A DNA stretch of 64,000 nt from Heterobilharzia americana (lineage: Eukaryota; Platyhelminthes; Trematoda; Strigeidida; Schistosomatidae), in the NCBI GenBank assembly GCA_944470555.2, contig OX104132.1, positions 5,031,755-5,095,754 on the forward strand. Direction: 5' to 3'. The notes beneath the pieces were generated by a model that was not told the DNA's origin, made no database searches, and saw nothing but the letters and a program-made list of their open reading frames with translations. Shown piece by piece: positions 12,722 to 24,585 of this stretch (positions are counted from its first letter, which is position 1; the number at the start of each line of letters is the position of its first letter). The translations under genes and the position numbers were made by a program.

Positions 12722-13050
12722 GCTGACGCGACCTACTAACTCAGTATGGTCAACCCATTGCCGAATACTTTATAACACCACTGTCATTGAGAACTCGGCT
12801 CAGGCTTATACTTCTCTATAGATGTCCCCTCCAGTTACCGTCTCCTACCAGTAGAATCACAACCTCTGTTCCCATGTGCCATCCTGTAATGTTATTTTCT
12901 CCTCTTCCTACTGACTTTATGTTCACAGTCTTTAACGAAAGCTCTCCCTATCACCCCTCTGCCATGAATCTACAGAGGTTTTTCTTCCCTTCCGTTTCCT
13001 CCTATCTTATCCTTCGATGATTTCTTTTTCTTCGCACTTTCTCTCCCTTG
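12722..13050 (+). other. CR1 3' untranslated relic, pyrimidine-rich
   Basis: C/T-rich sequence without ORFs. It resembles the 3' untranslated region of the intact CR1 copy (18913-19200) in position and composition. Confidence 0.5.
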
Positions 13051-13250
13051 ATTTCTTTGGACATATTTTCAGCATACAGTGTACTACACTTTGTCCGCAG
13101 ACAACTAGGTGCCCTCACCCCAGAACTCCTTCTGGAGCCCTACAAGACTTACATACGATCCCGCTCGGAGGTCCATAATGTCTTTGCTCAACCACAACTT
13201 AAAAGAGGTATCTTTCCTACATATAGTCAAAAGGAAGAGTTTTGAAACGT
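13051..13250 (+). pseudogene. Third PHD-type CR1 copy, short C-terminal fragment
   Basis: The 65-codon frame at 13048-13245 contains AYSVLHFVRRQLGALTPEL and SEVHNVFAQPQLKR. These correspond to NAILHFLRRQLGALTPEL and LEVFNTVAPPTLKR in the intact copy near 18360-18500. It is a fragment of about 200 bp with no flanking element parts, placed just after the end of the decayed copy. Confidence 0.75.
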
Positions 13251-14289
13251 AGTTGTTGGCTTCCGGCCTGTCGACAAAGAAAACCCTGTTAAGCAAGTGA
13301 AAAAATTGCATTACATGCTTCTCTTTCTGATATTTATTCACCTTACCCCGATCTCAGCATGGCTAGTCTTGCAAAAGTGGAGCAGCCTAAGGAAATCCTA
13401 CATTTATATCCGTTCCCCTGAAGATAGTGAATTATATAAGATAGAGGACCAAAGAAGAAAACTGGAGTTGCCAAGAGGCAGGTTATGAAGGGTTAAGGGA
13501 AAGGAGTGGTCAAGGATAGGAGTCTGTCTAACTTATGGCAGCCCTTCTGGGCATCAGACTCAACTTGAACACTTCAAAGCGTTGGCGTAAACCACTGGGC
13601 CAGCCTCCACTTGCCAGGTACCTGTATTGCAACCTCTATTCTAGTTATGAGTATGCCTAAGGTTAAGGTTAACACATCTGAAGACCCACTTATGAAGTGT
13701 TGTAATTGCATTATGTGTTTTAAAATGTTTGCTAATAGCAGAGATCCGGACGACACAGGAGTTGACATACCTCATGCATTGTTGCATTGAACCTGCTAAG
13801 GAAGCAGTTAGCGCGCTCCTTGAATAGTGACGTGTTTTCTCTCGTCTCTCAGCTTTTGGATTTTTCCACATTGAAAAACTCCCACTTACAATACTCAATC
13901 TAAAAAGATCGAACGTTTGCAGCACTTCTGTCCGTCCACGCACCTCACCCCTGCGTATTCGTCAGCCCACTTCTCAACAGTTGAAAATTGGCATTATTAT
14001 TCCTTTGAACCAACCGGTCCACCTCCTGTCAGTGGTTCTTGGGCGTTTCAACTGCCAAACTGCCTTAGCTCTCGGTTCTCCTCGGAGGTCATTCCCCAGG
14101 AAATATCTTTCCTGGTTATACATACGCATCTGGAGCTTACGGTTAAACTCGTTGGTCAAGAGCAGAGGATCAAGTGACAAGTGTCTGAAGGTGAGCCAAC
14201 ATAAATTATCTTCCCTTTTCTATTCTGTCCTTTTGCTGCATTCAGTCTTCAACCCTCTTATTGTTGTTAACTACTTGTTTTCCCAAGAA
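13251..14289. other. Unrecognised sequence, possibly CR1 5' region in its last part
   Basis: No supported gene. The last few hundred bases before 14307 probably belong to the 5' untranslated region of the CR1 copy that follows, but I cannot place its start. Confidence 0.35.
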
Positions 14290-14306
14290 GTTTATATCAT
14301 AGCGAC

Positions 14307-16009
14307 ATGTCTGCCCAAAACGCTAGGTCTGAAGCTTTGACACGGATAACGCGGTCGTGCACAAAAACGGCCAAAAACACCCTAGACAACACACTAGTCT
14401 GTACTAGAATACAAACAGAGGTAGGGCAGAACACCGAACTTCTAAAGAAGTGGCCAACCCATGTTTCTAGAATTCCAGTAGCCATCAGACAGGTGACACA
14501 GAGTAGCACTAGCCCGTCACAAACTAGTCCTATCTTGAGCAAGGATCATACCATGCCTGAAAAAGAAGACGACGTAAAAGGCTTCAGAACAAGGCAGCCA
14601 CAAGCAGTTCGCCACAATCCGTAGCACCTTATTCATGGAAGGAAGGCTGTATTACGACACCCGATGGCTGCAGTGTTTGCACCAAAGTTGTTTCGGTAGT
14701 CGATGAGGCATTTGCATGCAACCTATGTCAACGATGGGCGCATTGCCACTGCGACACCAAAGTCCCCCGACAATACTATAAGCTGATGAAGAGACAACCA
14801 TGCAAGTGGTTCTGGTACATCTGTCCAGAGTGCAGGAAAATGCCCGCACTCCGCACAGAAAGCCTGAAGGAGATGCTCTCCGCCACGCAAAAGCTACCAG
14901 CACCCTCGAATAAAGTAGGGTTAACACCAAAGGATAACACAGAGAGACCTGGAAACAGACCTAGAGCTCCAGCTGTGGGCACGCCACCTCGCGTGGGGAC
15001 CATATTAGGTCAAGTCTCCATACCTCCTACCCGGCCCCAGGGGACGTCAAGCGTATGGCCAAAGACATCGACCGCTGAAGCCTCTACGAAACCCATTCCA
15101 AACACCCCACACACCGTGACTGAGAAACAACCAGTGGAATTACTCAAACCCATTGGGAAGTCGGGCGTGCCACCCACAACGAACCCAGGTCACAGGAGGA
15201 CCAACTCGATCATTTTGTTCAACGTCGATGTATCGACAGACTCATTGTTGGTCGAGAGGGAACGGTTTGACAGCCGAATGTGGACCGACTACTGTCAGAT
15301 GCTAGGACTCCCTCCCCTCCCTGCAACTTTGTGTCGCCTTTCTCGAGGAAGCCGTGCACCCCGAGATAAGCCACCCCCTTTACGTGTGTCCCTAAATACT
15401 ACCAAAGAGGCTGAAGACACACTCCTCCTCTCGCGACAACCGGACGTTGTTAATGCCTGTAAAATTCGGGCCAGGCCTGACAAGCCATGGTCAATAAGAG
15501 AGGAGGAGAGAAAGTCAGCGGTTGGAAATCCCAACAGAAACAACACTATAGTTGTACATGGGATTCCAGAATTGCCAAGTGACCGCTCGGTCAAAGATCG
15601 GTACTTTCACGACGTCCAACAATGGCAATGGCTCTCAACCAAAGTTGGTCTCAACAGTATACCGGCCAACAGCGTCAGTAGACTGCCAAGGCCAGCGCAC
15701 CTGAAGACCATACCCAATCCCAGACTACTCGCCGTCCAGTTCGACTCATATGCCTCCCTCACAGACGTTCTACAGGCATGGTATAATGCGAAGGATCGCA
15801 TGGGTGGCTCAATACGTATATGTGAAAGTAAGCCTAGACCCACAAGGCAAGAGGAGAGACGACAACCACCAAGACCTCTGGAGTCAGTGGTCGTCACACA
15901 GGCGCTGACCAGTGAGTTAGATACATCAAGTAAAGAAGCCACCACTGCCACAGCCCCCACCCAAGTTAATAACAAAACACCAAAAAACGGAACAATGCCA
16001 GTCCTATGA
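14307..16009 (+). pseudogene. CR1 ORF1 with PHD zinc finger (one frameshift)
   Basis: The N-terminal part is open in one frame from 14307 to 14624. From about 14560 the family sequence continues in another frame, so one frameshift separates the N-terminus from the rest. A PHD finger begins at 14669: C-x2-C (CSVC), C-x2-C (CNLC), then W-A-H-C, and finally C-P-E-C near 14821-14832, which gives the C4-H-C3 pattern. A proline- and threonine-rich linker follows, then the ORF1 core near 15540-15820 (IVVHGIPE, HDVQQWQWL, FDSYASLTDVLQAWYN), which looks like the RRM-like domain of many non-LTR ORF1 proteins. PHD domains in ORF1 of CR1 elements are known. The product would be an RNA- or chromatin-binding partner of ORF2. 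The frame from 14786 to 16009 alone is 407 codons. Confidence 0.85.
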
Positions 16010-16099
16010 GGACTGGCGAGGGTAGACCCAACCACATAAGCTCATCCTGCGAAAATACACAACCAGACCTCCCCCCTCACCAGGCACACTCTAATATGT

Positions 16100-18912
16100 A
16101 TGTACAGCAACGTTAGGGGGCTAAGAGGGAAGGTAGCAGAAATGAGGACGCTGCGTGCACATCAGCACTCCGACATCATATTCATCACCGAATCCTGGCT
16201 CTCGCCAGACATCTCCGACGAAGAGATGCATGTTACTGGCATGGAACTCTTCCGCAGGGACAGGGAACATAGAGCAGGAGGAGGAGTGGCTATCTACGTA
16301 AACTCTTGTTTAAAGGCAAGGATGGTTAGCGATACGGCCTTAACCCAGCTCCCAGAGTCCCTATGGTGCTACTTCACTCTCCACAGTACCAAATACCTGC
16401 TCGGAGTCATATATCGGTCCCCCACCTGCTCCCCTACACATAAGGAAATGATCATCAAGGCTATCTTAACGACTTCCTCTGCAAATTACGATTCCGTAGT
16501 CATTGCCGGCGACTTCAACACCCCGTCCATCCTCTTCGAGACGGAAGGGAGACGCATCAGATCCTTCAATCAGAAGCTGAAGGATGCAATTAAGACTGCT
16601 GGCCTCTCAGAGAAAGTGGGTGATGCTACACGCTGGGGACCTAACGGAAACGCATCGCGCCTTGACTACGTTCTGACGAACGATGAACTTCTCATTGAGG
16701 ATGTTTGCATCCAACCTCCCCTTGGCCTCAGTGACCACGCTGTAATCACCTTCTCCATGATAACTAGGGAGGCTCTGCAACTGGAGACGCCCAACACCTT
16801 CCCTTGCTACAGCAAGGCCAACTATGAGACCATGAGGGACTACCTCATGAATGCATCATGGCCAGTGGACTGGACTCATCTCACAATAGATGAACACTGG
16901 TTGGAGGTGAAGAAAATAATCACTGGGGCCATCAGTCACAGTGTACCAGAAGTAACACACAGACAATCAATGAGAACCTCATGGTTAAAGCGTGGGACAG
17001 AGAGGCTTATCCGGAGCAAGAAGCAGGCTTGGTTCAAGTGGCTTACATCACGCAGGGAGTCTGACTTCTTGAACTACAAAAGGATTCGCAATCTCTGTAA
17101 CATTAGAGTGCGTAACGACAGATTTTCCTACCAAACAAACTTGGCAGCGAGGTTACAAAGCAACCCCAAAAACCTGTACCGCTTCATGTCAAGAAGAAAG
17201 TCGACCAGTAAGGGAGTGAATCTTGTCACAGGCCATGACGGGAGTGTGCTAAGCAGTCTAGAGATTGCCGAGCTTTTGAGCTCACACTTCCAAGCCCAAC
17301 TCAGCACTGACACAAGATCCACACCGACTCGCCACGACACCGACCAGGTCGCAAATAACGAATACCTCTGTCACGTCTCTATTACAGAGAAAAAGGTGTT
17401 CGAGAAGCTATCTAGGCTACGTCCGGGCAAGTCCCCTGGCTGCGATAACCTGAAACCAGTGGTTCTGAAAAACTGCGCCGAGGTGCTTACCAAACCACTT
17501 CGCAACCTCTTTGAGCACTCAATAGACTCGTGCAAACTCCCTAAAGAATGGAAGAGTGCCATCTTGTCACCCATCTTCAAGGGAGGAGACAGAAAAAGCC
17601 CTGGCAGCTACAGGCCGATTGCCCTACTCCCTATTGTGTCGAAAGTGTTGGTAGCTGACACCATCTGGGAATTCCTCAATAGAGAAAACACTGTCCACAC
17701 TGCTCAGCACGGCTTTCGTAGTGGTCGCTCATGTGCCACCAACTTACTAACTGCCTGGGACGACTGGACACAAAGCTGGGATAATAGAAAACCTGTACAT
17801 GTTGTATTTCTCGACCTAGCCAAAGCATTTGACAGTGTCCCACCCACAGTACTGCTTCACAAGATCATGTCAGCTGGTATAAGTGGACCCCTACTCTCTT
17901 GGTTCAAGGAGTACCTGGAAGGGAGGCAGTTCTGCACTAAAGTGAACAGAATAAGGTCGGAGTGGAGACCGTCGACGTCAGGAGTATCCCAAGGAGCAAT
18001 CCTAGGACCGCTTCTGTTCCTCCTCTTTGTCAACGATCTGCCAGACAAAATATCCTCACCCATCCTCCTCTTCGCTGACGACATAAAAATTTGGAGGGTG
18101 GTAAACGAAGAAGCCGACTGTGCAGCACTACAAAAGGACTTGCAGCAACTCGAGCTCTGGTCGTCGGAAAATGGCCTGAGCTTCAACTGGAAAAGTGCAA
18201 AGTAATGCACATCAGTAAAAATGAGGCAAGTACGACCGACTTCCAGTACATGTTGAGCAACCGTGCTATCACCAGAGTGTCCATGGAGAAAGATTTGGGG
18301 CTCAACTTCTCCGACACCTTGGACACCAGCTCCAACTACAAAGGTATGACAACCAGAGCGAACGCCATTCTACACTTTCTGCGTAGACAGCTTGGCGCCC
18401 TCACTCCCGAACTCTTCCTCACCATTTTCAAATCCTACGTGCGGCCGCACCTAGAGGTCTTCAATACGGTGGCTCCTCCAACACTCAAGAGAGACTCTAA
18501 TCTCCTTGAAAGAATACAAAGAACTGCAACAAAATGTGTTGTGGGGCTAAGGGGAAAGACGTATCCTGAAAGACTTAAACACCTCAACCTATTTACCTTG
18601 GGTTATCGCAGGAAAAGGGGTGACCTCATTATGGCATACAAGATCGCCCATCAGGCAGACCATGCAAACAAATCAATTTTGCCTGCAACTGAACGATCTT
18701 CACGAGGAAACCCCATTAAGATAGCACACCAGAGAGCCAACACCACACTCAGGTCCAAATTTTTCTCCCTAAGAGTATGTGCTTTATGGAATGCCTTACC
18801 GCGACACATCGTTATAGCTCCTTCAATCGACTCTTTCAAGAGGCGATTAGACAGTTATGTCACCTCGCATGGACTACCACGGACGTACTCAGGTAGTCAC
18901 CAACCTCAGTAG
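16100..18912 (+). pseudogene. CR1 ORF2: AP-endonuclease and reverse transcriptase (one frameshift)
   Basis: Open for 701 codons from 16100 to 18205. Endonuclease motifs, by residue: SNVRGL at 3-8, ITESWLS around 31, AGDFN at 136-140, RLDYVLTND from 187, LSDH at 210-213. The reverse transcriptase begins near residue 430: LRPGKSPGCDN at 440-450, PKEWKSAILSPIFKGG at about 481-496, AQHGFRSGRSC from 535, FLDLAKAFDSV at 570-580 (motif A), SGVSQGAILGP at 627-637, and the active-site box FADD at 658-661. All catalytic residues I can check are present. The frame breaks close to 18190, where NLEKCKV is expected but NWKSAK-stop is read; a missing C explains it. The C-terminal domain then runs in the next frame to 18912 (YRRKRGDLIMAYKI, FFSLRVCALWNALP). 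One base therefore separates this from an intact ORF2, so the copy is young. No host gene resembles this arrangement. Confidence 0.92.
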
Positions 18913-19438
18913 CCCCCAACTCCCTCCTAACTACCACTCACTATCTCTCTCCTTAATACACCCACATTACCTACTAATTCTTCTGTAGGAACCAAACCCA
19001 CGCGACCATTCGGGCAATTCCCAAATACTTTTCTTTCGTTCTCATTTCTCTCTTCACCCCTTCTTTTCTTCTCCTTCCCTTTCTCTTCCCTACATTATTA
19101 TTACTATTATTTTTATTTATATTTATTTATTTATTTTTTTTACTCTTCCTTATTTCTCTCTTCATTCCTTTACCACTACCTTAATATTCTCTTTCAGGTA
19201 CCTACACAGACAGGAGTCACGGTTGTTCTCTAAACTTCCCAGCAGCCCGTAGCTCCGTAATCACTCTACAAATTACAACCTACTAACCCACAAAACATCC
19301 ACCTCACCGAAGCTAAAAGCAAGAAAGCAGAGGGGATTTCCTCGTCCACTGCAGGAGTGAACCGAACAACTGGAACCAAGCCCTAAGAACTAGACGCGAG
19401 AGATCAAAAAGTACCAGTTTTCTACGCTCGCACTATCA
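18913..19438 (+). other. 3' untranslated region of the CR1 element
   Basis: No ORF. A C/T-rich part is followed by an AT tract at about 19093-19142 made of TTTAT-like repeats, then unique sequence up to the repeat tail. It counts as untranslated region because it lies between the ORF2 stop and the CR1-type tail, and its first part resembles the decayed copy near 12760. Confidence 0.7.
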
Positions 19439-19462
19439 ATATTGGATATTGGATATTGGACA
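19439..19462 (+). repeat. CR1 3' tail, (ATATTGG)3
   Basis: Three tandem copies of a 7-bp unit mark the end of the CR1 element. CR1 elements typically end in a few copies of a short 6-9 bp repeat thought to be recognised by the reverse transcriptase. Confidence 0.8.
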
Positions 19463-19795
19463 GGGTTCAAATGGTTGTTGACGGAATAGAGGGTGTTACT
19501 TAAAGTTATCTCCTGACTTGTTATAGGTTATCGCGTGGATTTGGGAAATTGCGTGTTTTCTGTTGGTATTTCTTATTTTTTTCTAAACTATGAAACGCAG
19601 TTAATCATTTCGTCCTTTTTCTTACGGCCTATTTGCTGGACAACAGCCCGCTGTGCTATACGTCTTTATTTGAGAAATTGCAACTGACGTGTTATTTTAT
19701 TTGTAAGGGAAGACGGTCAGAAATGAAAGGATGATAATTGGGCTTTAAATTGTTATGACGAGGACTTTAGATTATAATGTTGACCTGTAGTCAAC
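19463..19795. other. Unrecognised spacer between two retrotransposons
   Basis: No ORF or motif. It separates the tail of the plus-strand CR1 element from the 3' end of a minus-strand CR1-like element. Confidence 0.4.
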
Positions 19796-22260
19796 CTGTC
19801 AATGATAGTAAATGAAGTCTAGAAGTAAATCAAAGAGCAGCTGTTCTTCCGACTAAATAAATAGAATAAGTCAGAAAAATTGGTAAATAAATAGAAAATT
19901 TTGGATAGGATGGGGATATTGTTTCTGGAGTTTCTGGAATAGGAGAAGCTTTCGCTTAACTGGCTTCCGCGTCTACAATCCATGGATCATTACTCCTTTT
20001 GGTTGTTAACCTGTTGTACAAGTAAAGAAAGGTGAGAAAGTGGCGATTAAAATGTGGAAATTCACTTAGTTCTGGGCAGATCCCAGACACACATCAAGTG
20101 GGTATCCAGTCAGCATTTAAAAGGTTCAGACGAAGTAGCCTGGATCACATCTTCAGGAAGAGCGTTCCAGGGTTTAACAACTCTAAGGGAATAAGAGTTG
20201 TGCCTGACACCCAGCCTGCTATGTCCCAGGCTTCGTTTCTGTGCATGTCCTCTAAGATTAGCGTTGCAGCTAAGATTTAATAAGTGACGGAGTGGGTCGC
20301 CAGGCGTGCTCAGAATGTTGTAAGTCATTATCAAGTCTCCTCGTAGCCTTCTGTATTCCAGAGGATACATATCCAGCGCAATCAGCCGTTCATCGTATGT
20401 TTTGGACCTGAGTCCTTGAACAGATTTTGTCGAACGCCTCTGGATGCGTTCTAAGCTCAATTTGTCCTTCTGGAGATAAGGGGGAAGACGACAGTCCCGA
20501 ACTCCAGGTAAGGCTGTATGAAGCTGTTGAAAATTTGGTGGAAGCATCTACGGTCGAAGTGCCCGGAAATTCGTCTAAGAGTTTCTAACGCCAAGTTTCC
20601 ACGAAGTGCGTTTCTGTCACAGTTGGCGTAGGATTTTAAGTCCTGGGGGACCAACACGCCCAAATCCTTTCCCGTCAGTGACGCTTCAAATTCCATGTCG
20701 TTGAGGCTATATACACGAGATACATCATGTTTTACGTGTATTACCTTGCATTTCTCAAGATTAAATGCAAGCCCATTGTTGACTGCCCAACTGTGAAGTC
20801 GAGTCAAGTCTTCCTGTAGAGAAACACTGTCTTCTTCACTTTTGATTTTCCTCCAGAGTTTCACGTCATCGGCAAAAAGAAGGATTGCGGAAGAGACCTG
20901 TTGAGGCACATCGTTTATGTATATTAGAAAAAGGAGAGGCCCTAGTACTGAACCTTGGGGAACACCACTAGGACATTCTATTTCTTTAGACACAGAGAAA
21001 CTCACCTGAACTCTGAATGAACAGCCCCGTAGATATGAAGACAACCAGTCAATGAGCGGAGGTCGAATCCCAATTAATTTTCGTTTATCGATAAGACAGT
21101 CGTGATTAACACGACCAAACGCCTTAGCAAAGTCCAGGTAGATAACGTCAATTTGTCCTCGACGATCAACAATGCTAGTCCATCTATCTACTGCAGTGAG
21201 CAAATTGGTAATGCAGGAGTACCCCTTTCGAAATCAATGTTGTTGGGGTGCAAAGAAACTTATCTTTGTGAGGTAATCCTTCAGTCCATCGTATATCAAC
21301 GATTCCATTACTTTGAAAGGTGTCACCGGTGTGTATTTCTTTGGGTTGCTTCGTTGACCCTCTTTGAAGATTGGCGTTATGTGGCCCAGCTTCCAAGAGT
21401 CAGGTGCTATCCCCTGACGCAGAGAACTCTAAAATAACTTACTTAAGGGTTCGGACAAGATTGAGGTTCCCTCCCGCAGGACCACCGGATGGATATTATC
21501 TGGTTCCGGAGAGGTGTCTCTGGTAAGCAGTAGCATTTTGCTCTGTACTAGGTCAACGCTTAGGTCGACTGCTGAGAGTCCTACTTCGTTAGTGGGATAT
21601 TTGTGAGCTGAGTAGGTGGACAATGACGAAAAGATTTGCAGATACTGCTCGGCCAAGAGCTCAGCTGCTTAAGTGTCGCCATTAGTCAGTCTGTTCACGC
21701 CTAGTAGTTGAGTGATTCCCGCTTTAGCCTGCTGGAATGAAGCAGCGTAGCGGAAGAGACTTCTCGGGTTAGACACAAACATGTTTGTGAGCCTGACTTG
21801 ATGCCACTGCCGATCGGCTCTCAAAGCCTTTGTACACACGCTTCTTGTCTGTTTGAATTGTCTGTAGGTACATTCAGTGCCATTCCTTTTGTGTTCATCC
21901 CAGTGGTGTCTATCTTAAATAGTTTGCGAGTGTGGTTCCTTATTACCTTAGGTAACTTGAGGCACTTCGGCCTCGGAAGTGAAACTGACTGACTGATCGC
22001 ATGCATGATCTTATCAAGTATGAATTTCCAATGGGTGTTCATATCTTGCCATGCATGGCTAACTTCCCAATGTCTGTTCTAGTGCGGTTAGAAGAGCCGG
22101 AGTGTTAAGTCGTCTGAAATTCCAACGATGTTCATTGAAAGGTCTGGTTAGATTGGTTTCACAAACAAATTGGAAGCCGATGGAAACGTGTTCACCACTG
22201 TGTCTTCTTGCCCACCGACAACTGTTATGAAATGGCTTTGGTGACAAGCTCAAATGGGAT
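19796..22260 (-). pseudogene. CR1-like (SR1-type) retrotransposon, 5'-truncated reverse transcriptase
   Basis: Minus strand. The longest frame, 21203-20457 (248 codons), holds VIYLDFAKAFGRVNHD (motif A), SGVPQGSVLGPLLFLIYINDVP and ILLFADDVKLWR, so the FADD box is intact. The C-terminal part continues in another frame at 20547-20110 with [42 protein letters not shown] and [14 protein letters not shown]. The upstream parts, up to 22253, are scattered over several frames and include TSPEPDNIHPVVLREGTSIL near 21500 (the conserved region before the fingers) and a linker near 22030-21820. No endonuclease remains, so the element is 5' truncated near 22260. The 3' untranslated region seems to reach about 19800. 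It is clearly a different family from the PHD-type CR1 elements next door. Confidence 0.85.
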
Positions 22261-22371
22261 TATAGTATACCAATGTCCATGTTTAACTTTTAAATTAATT
22301 CAAAATTACTCGCAGGATAATTCCAAACGCCAAGAGTCCTACGGATACAACTTTGATGAAAACCTGAATAC

Positions 22372-22810
22372 GACTTGTAGGGATGCGTGTCACAATTCCG
22401 TAACGTTTGATCAACCCTACTTAACTTGATGTGCTCTAGTACCTGCTTAACCAGTACTTTACCTAACGTGTAAGTACTGGTAACAAAACACAAATCAAAA
22501 GAACTGATACGCAATGTATTTAAAGGAGCTATGTATTTAAGGTAAATGTAATAATAATGAATGAGGGAAAAGTTTAATCAACTTATCTGGCTTGTAAGGC
22601 TGAACTAGGGACTCAGAGTACGTGCGTGGTAATCAGCACAATGGGGCGCAAAATGGCGTCCAAGCCTGCTCGGATGCATGCTCGTTAAAACAAAACTTAA
22701 AACACCCTAAGCATCCGGAGTCAAGCTAGAGATTTATTTAGTTAATTTAATTTAAACTATTGATTTTAGCTCTAGTTATATTTTGGTGCCAGGAAGGTGC
22801 ACTACAGACT
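22372..22810 (+). mobile_element. Solo LTR with 4-bp target duplication
   Basis: The LTR is 22376-22806 (431 bp). It starts TGTAGGG and ends CACTACA, giving the TG...CA ends and short terminal inverted repeat (TGTAG/CTACA) of retrotransposon LTRs. It is flanked directly on both sides by GACT (22372-22375 and 22807-22810), a 4-bp target duplication. Two more copies with the same ends sit in the palindrome arms at 36442-36876 and 38981-39415, flanked by a different 4-bp duplication. No internal gag or pol region is present, so this is a solo LTR left by recombination. A Ty3/gypsy-type origin is likely from the 4-bp duplication, but I cannot name the family. The plus orientation is arbitrary because no coding region is present. 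Confidence 0.85.
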
Positions 22811-24029
22811 CATGCCTTACACTTCTAACAGCTACGTCTCAGTCGCACAGAAAGATGGACCGAACTGGAGCGAAGTATATTTAACGGAGTGGTATATTTC
22901 CCCCGTTATCTTCAGAGATGACCTGGAAAATGCGAAAAAGCCTAATCTACCTGGCCTGGAATTTCGTTAGCAGCCAGCACCTTCGGCTTTGTGCATTTAG
23001 CCAAGTAAGTGAAGCGGTAAACAGAATTCGTTTCGAAACATATATATCACCATCATCTGATATAGGTAGTAAAGCTATCAACGCGTTGTATCTGTGACGC
23101 AGAGAAGTTACTTTGGGCACAAAATCATTGGTATGGTAGGAGTAAGCTTCCTTTCACACATTCATTTGCACCTTTGAATAAGTGCTTGGGATCACCGACC
23201 GTTTCATGAAGCAAACGTTTTGTTCCAGTGTATTGGCAGCATTTGCGGTATGTAGTTGATTACCTCATGTAGATACTTTGTGCCTACCAAAGATTGATGA
23301 AAATCAAGCTTCGACGGTTGAGTGATTAAGCGTTAGTTGGTGAGATCGGGGATTTTTAGCTGGTTGTGAATGTGAAGCTTGCGATATAAGTAGGTTATGT
23401 TTATCAGATAACTGTGTGATAGGGGGTTCTTAAGCTCGGATAACAAATGTCTCACCTGAGGGTACTTTTGGTTTTCTCTTCGATTTAGGCAAAAGCTGTT
23501 ATATTGTAATGAGGATAAAAAATTTTAAATGAATTATTTTAGCCTTGGTGGGGATGGCAACGGTTGGATGTCCGAGGCTGCTTAACGTGCGAGCATCTAA
23601 AATATCCACCGAAAAAAGCATGAGCACCTTTGGTTAGCGTGGAGGCTGGGCACCTGAACGAAATAGTTGACGTGAACATTATCGGACTAGTATATGAAAC
23701 AAGTACATCTTGTTGATTAAAGATTACTTAGCAAGGTGGTGTGTAGTTATACCCTTTGAGCAGACGAATGCCAGCATTGTTGTGTAGGCAATGTTCGACA
23801 CATGGATCGCCCACTGGAGAGTCGCCTAATAATTATACTGAGATCAAGATTTACATTTTGAAAGTTTAGTAGTACGGGGAGTGTGGTGGTTATTTGGGAT
23901 TCGTAAATCTCGGACTACTGCATATCATCCTGAAGGCAACGAGCAGAACGTTTAGATCGTTACTTCTCATATTTATAGAAATGAAACGAGAAACTTATTG
24001 GGATACCCTGTTACCAAGGTGCTCACTAG
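22811..24029. other. Unrecognised AT-rich sequence
   Basis: No supported gene. The segment around 23540-23600, with TGGGGATGGCAACGGTTGGATG, is faintly like the minus-strand end of the PLE coding region near 37021-37050, but too weakly to call a second Penelope copy. Confidence 0.3.
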
Positions 24030-24585
24030 CATCATCATCATCATTATCAACATAGGACCAGGCATTACTGCGTAACGGTCCGAGTTGCCACACCTCATAT
24101 CAGCACATCAAGTAAAAAGGTAGTGAGGTGAAAGATGAAGATAAGTGAATGCAGTCTAAAGAAATATAAAGCACGAGAAGAAAGGAAAGAGGAGTGACAA
24201 AATAGTGAGATTCGGTATATCGTTGTTAAGATGAGGATAATGTGTGTATACATCTGCGCCACTGACTTCGGTTCTGAGCCATGTGATCACCTAGGGTCTC
24301 CAACCACTGGTTCCTCTTGTCCCGTGGACCCCAACCACCTAGTCTGCATCGTCCTACATGGCTTAAACCAACAGTCAGAGGCTTCATACATTGGTGCCAT
24401 GTTTTAGTCTGGCCACCTTGGGCCTTTTTCCTTTCACTAGCATATAGAGAAAGTATACATCTCTGCACTGATCTGTTGTGGACAGGATGTGAGCTATGGT
24501 TACCGAGTGACACGTTGATTAGCACAGAATGGGATGACCGGCTGGTGGTTTCAGAAATGCTGGTAAGGTTGTGAGGGGGTGTCAC
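24030..24585 (-). pseudogene. Non-LTR retrotransposon 3' end (C-terminal peptide plus tail)
   Basis: On the minus strand a frame at 24585-24226 encodes GGQTKTWHQCMKPLTVGLSH, RLGGWGPRDKRNQWLETL and MAQNRSQWRRCIHTL. I recognise this W-rich pattern as the C-terminal end of trematode non-LTR retrotransposon polyproteins, from memory only. Downstream on the same strand, 24160-24040 is a conserved 3' untranslated block that ends in a GAT-rich microsatellite (24034-24050 as printed on plus). The same 3' block recurs at 33060-33215 (+) and, more diverged, at 29580-29690 (-). The element is heavily 5' truncated. Confidence 0.6.

Larger units (their letters stand above)
8610..12780 (+). mobile_element. 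PHD-type CR1 retrotransposon, decayed copy
   Basis: The order of recognisable parts (ORF1 with PHD finger, ORF1 core, endonuclease, reverse transcriptase, C-terminal domain, 3' untranslated region) matches the better copy at 14.29-19.46 kb, in the same orientation. Nearly every segment has frame breaks, and part of the reverse transcriptase is deleted. The 3' untranslated stretch near 12760 (GCCGAATACTTT) resembles the same place in the other copy near 19010. The two copies are close to tandem, but the divergence argues for separate insertions of different age rather than a recent duplication. Confidence 0.85.
14290..19462 (+). mobile_element. PHD-type CR1 retrotransposon, nearly full length
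   Basis: This is the most complete mobile element in the window, about 5.2 kb: ORF1 (14307-16009), a 90-bp gap, ORF2 (16100-18912), a long pyrimidine- and AT-rich 3' untranslated region, and a tail of three 7-bp repeats (ATATTGG) ending near 19462. Short tandem repeats at the 3' end instead of poly(A) are a hallmark of CR1 elements. Each ORF carries one apparent frameshift; otherwise the coding sequence is open. The 5' end is uncertain. Confidence 0.9.

Noticed and set aside
23540..23600. Second Penelope-like C-terminus on the minus strand
   Set aside because: Only a short stretch is similar and no RT or GIY-YIG motif was found nearby.
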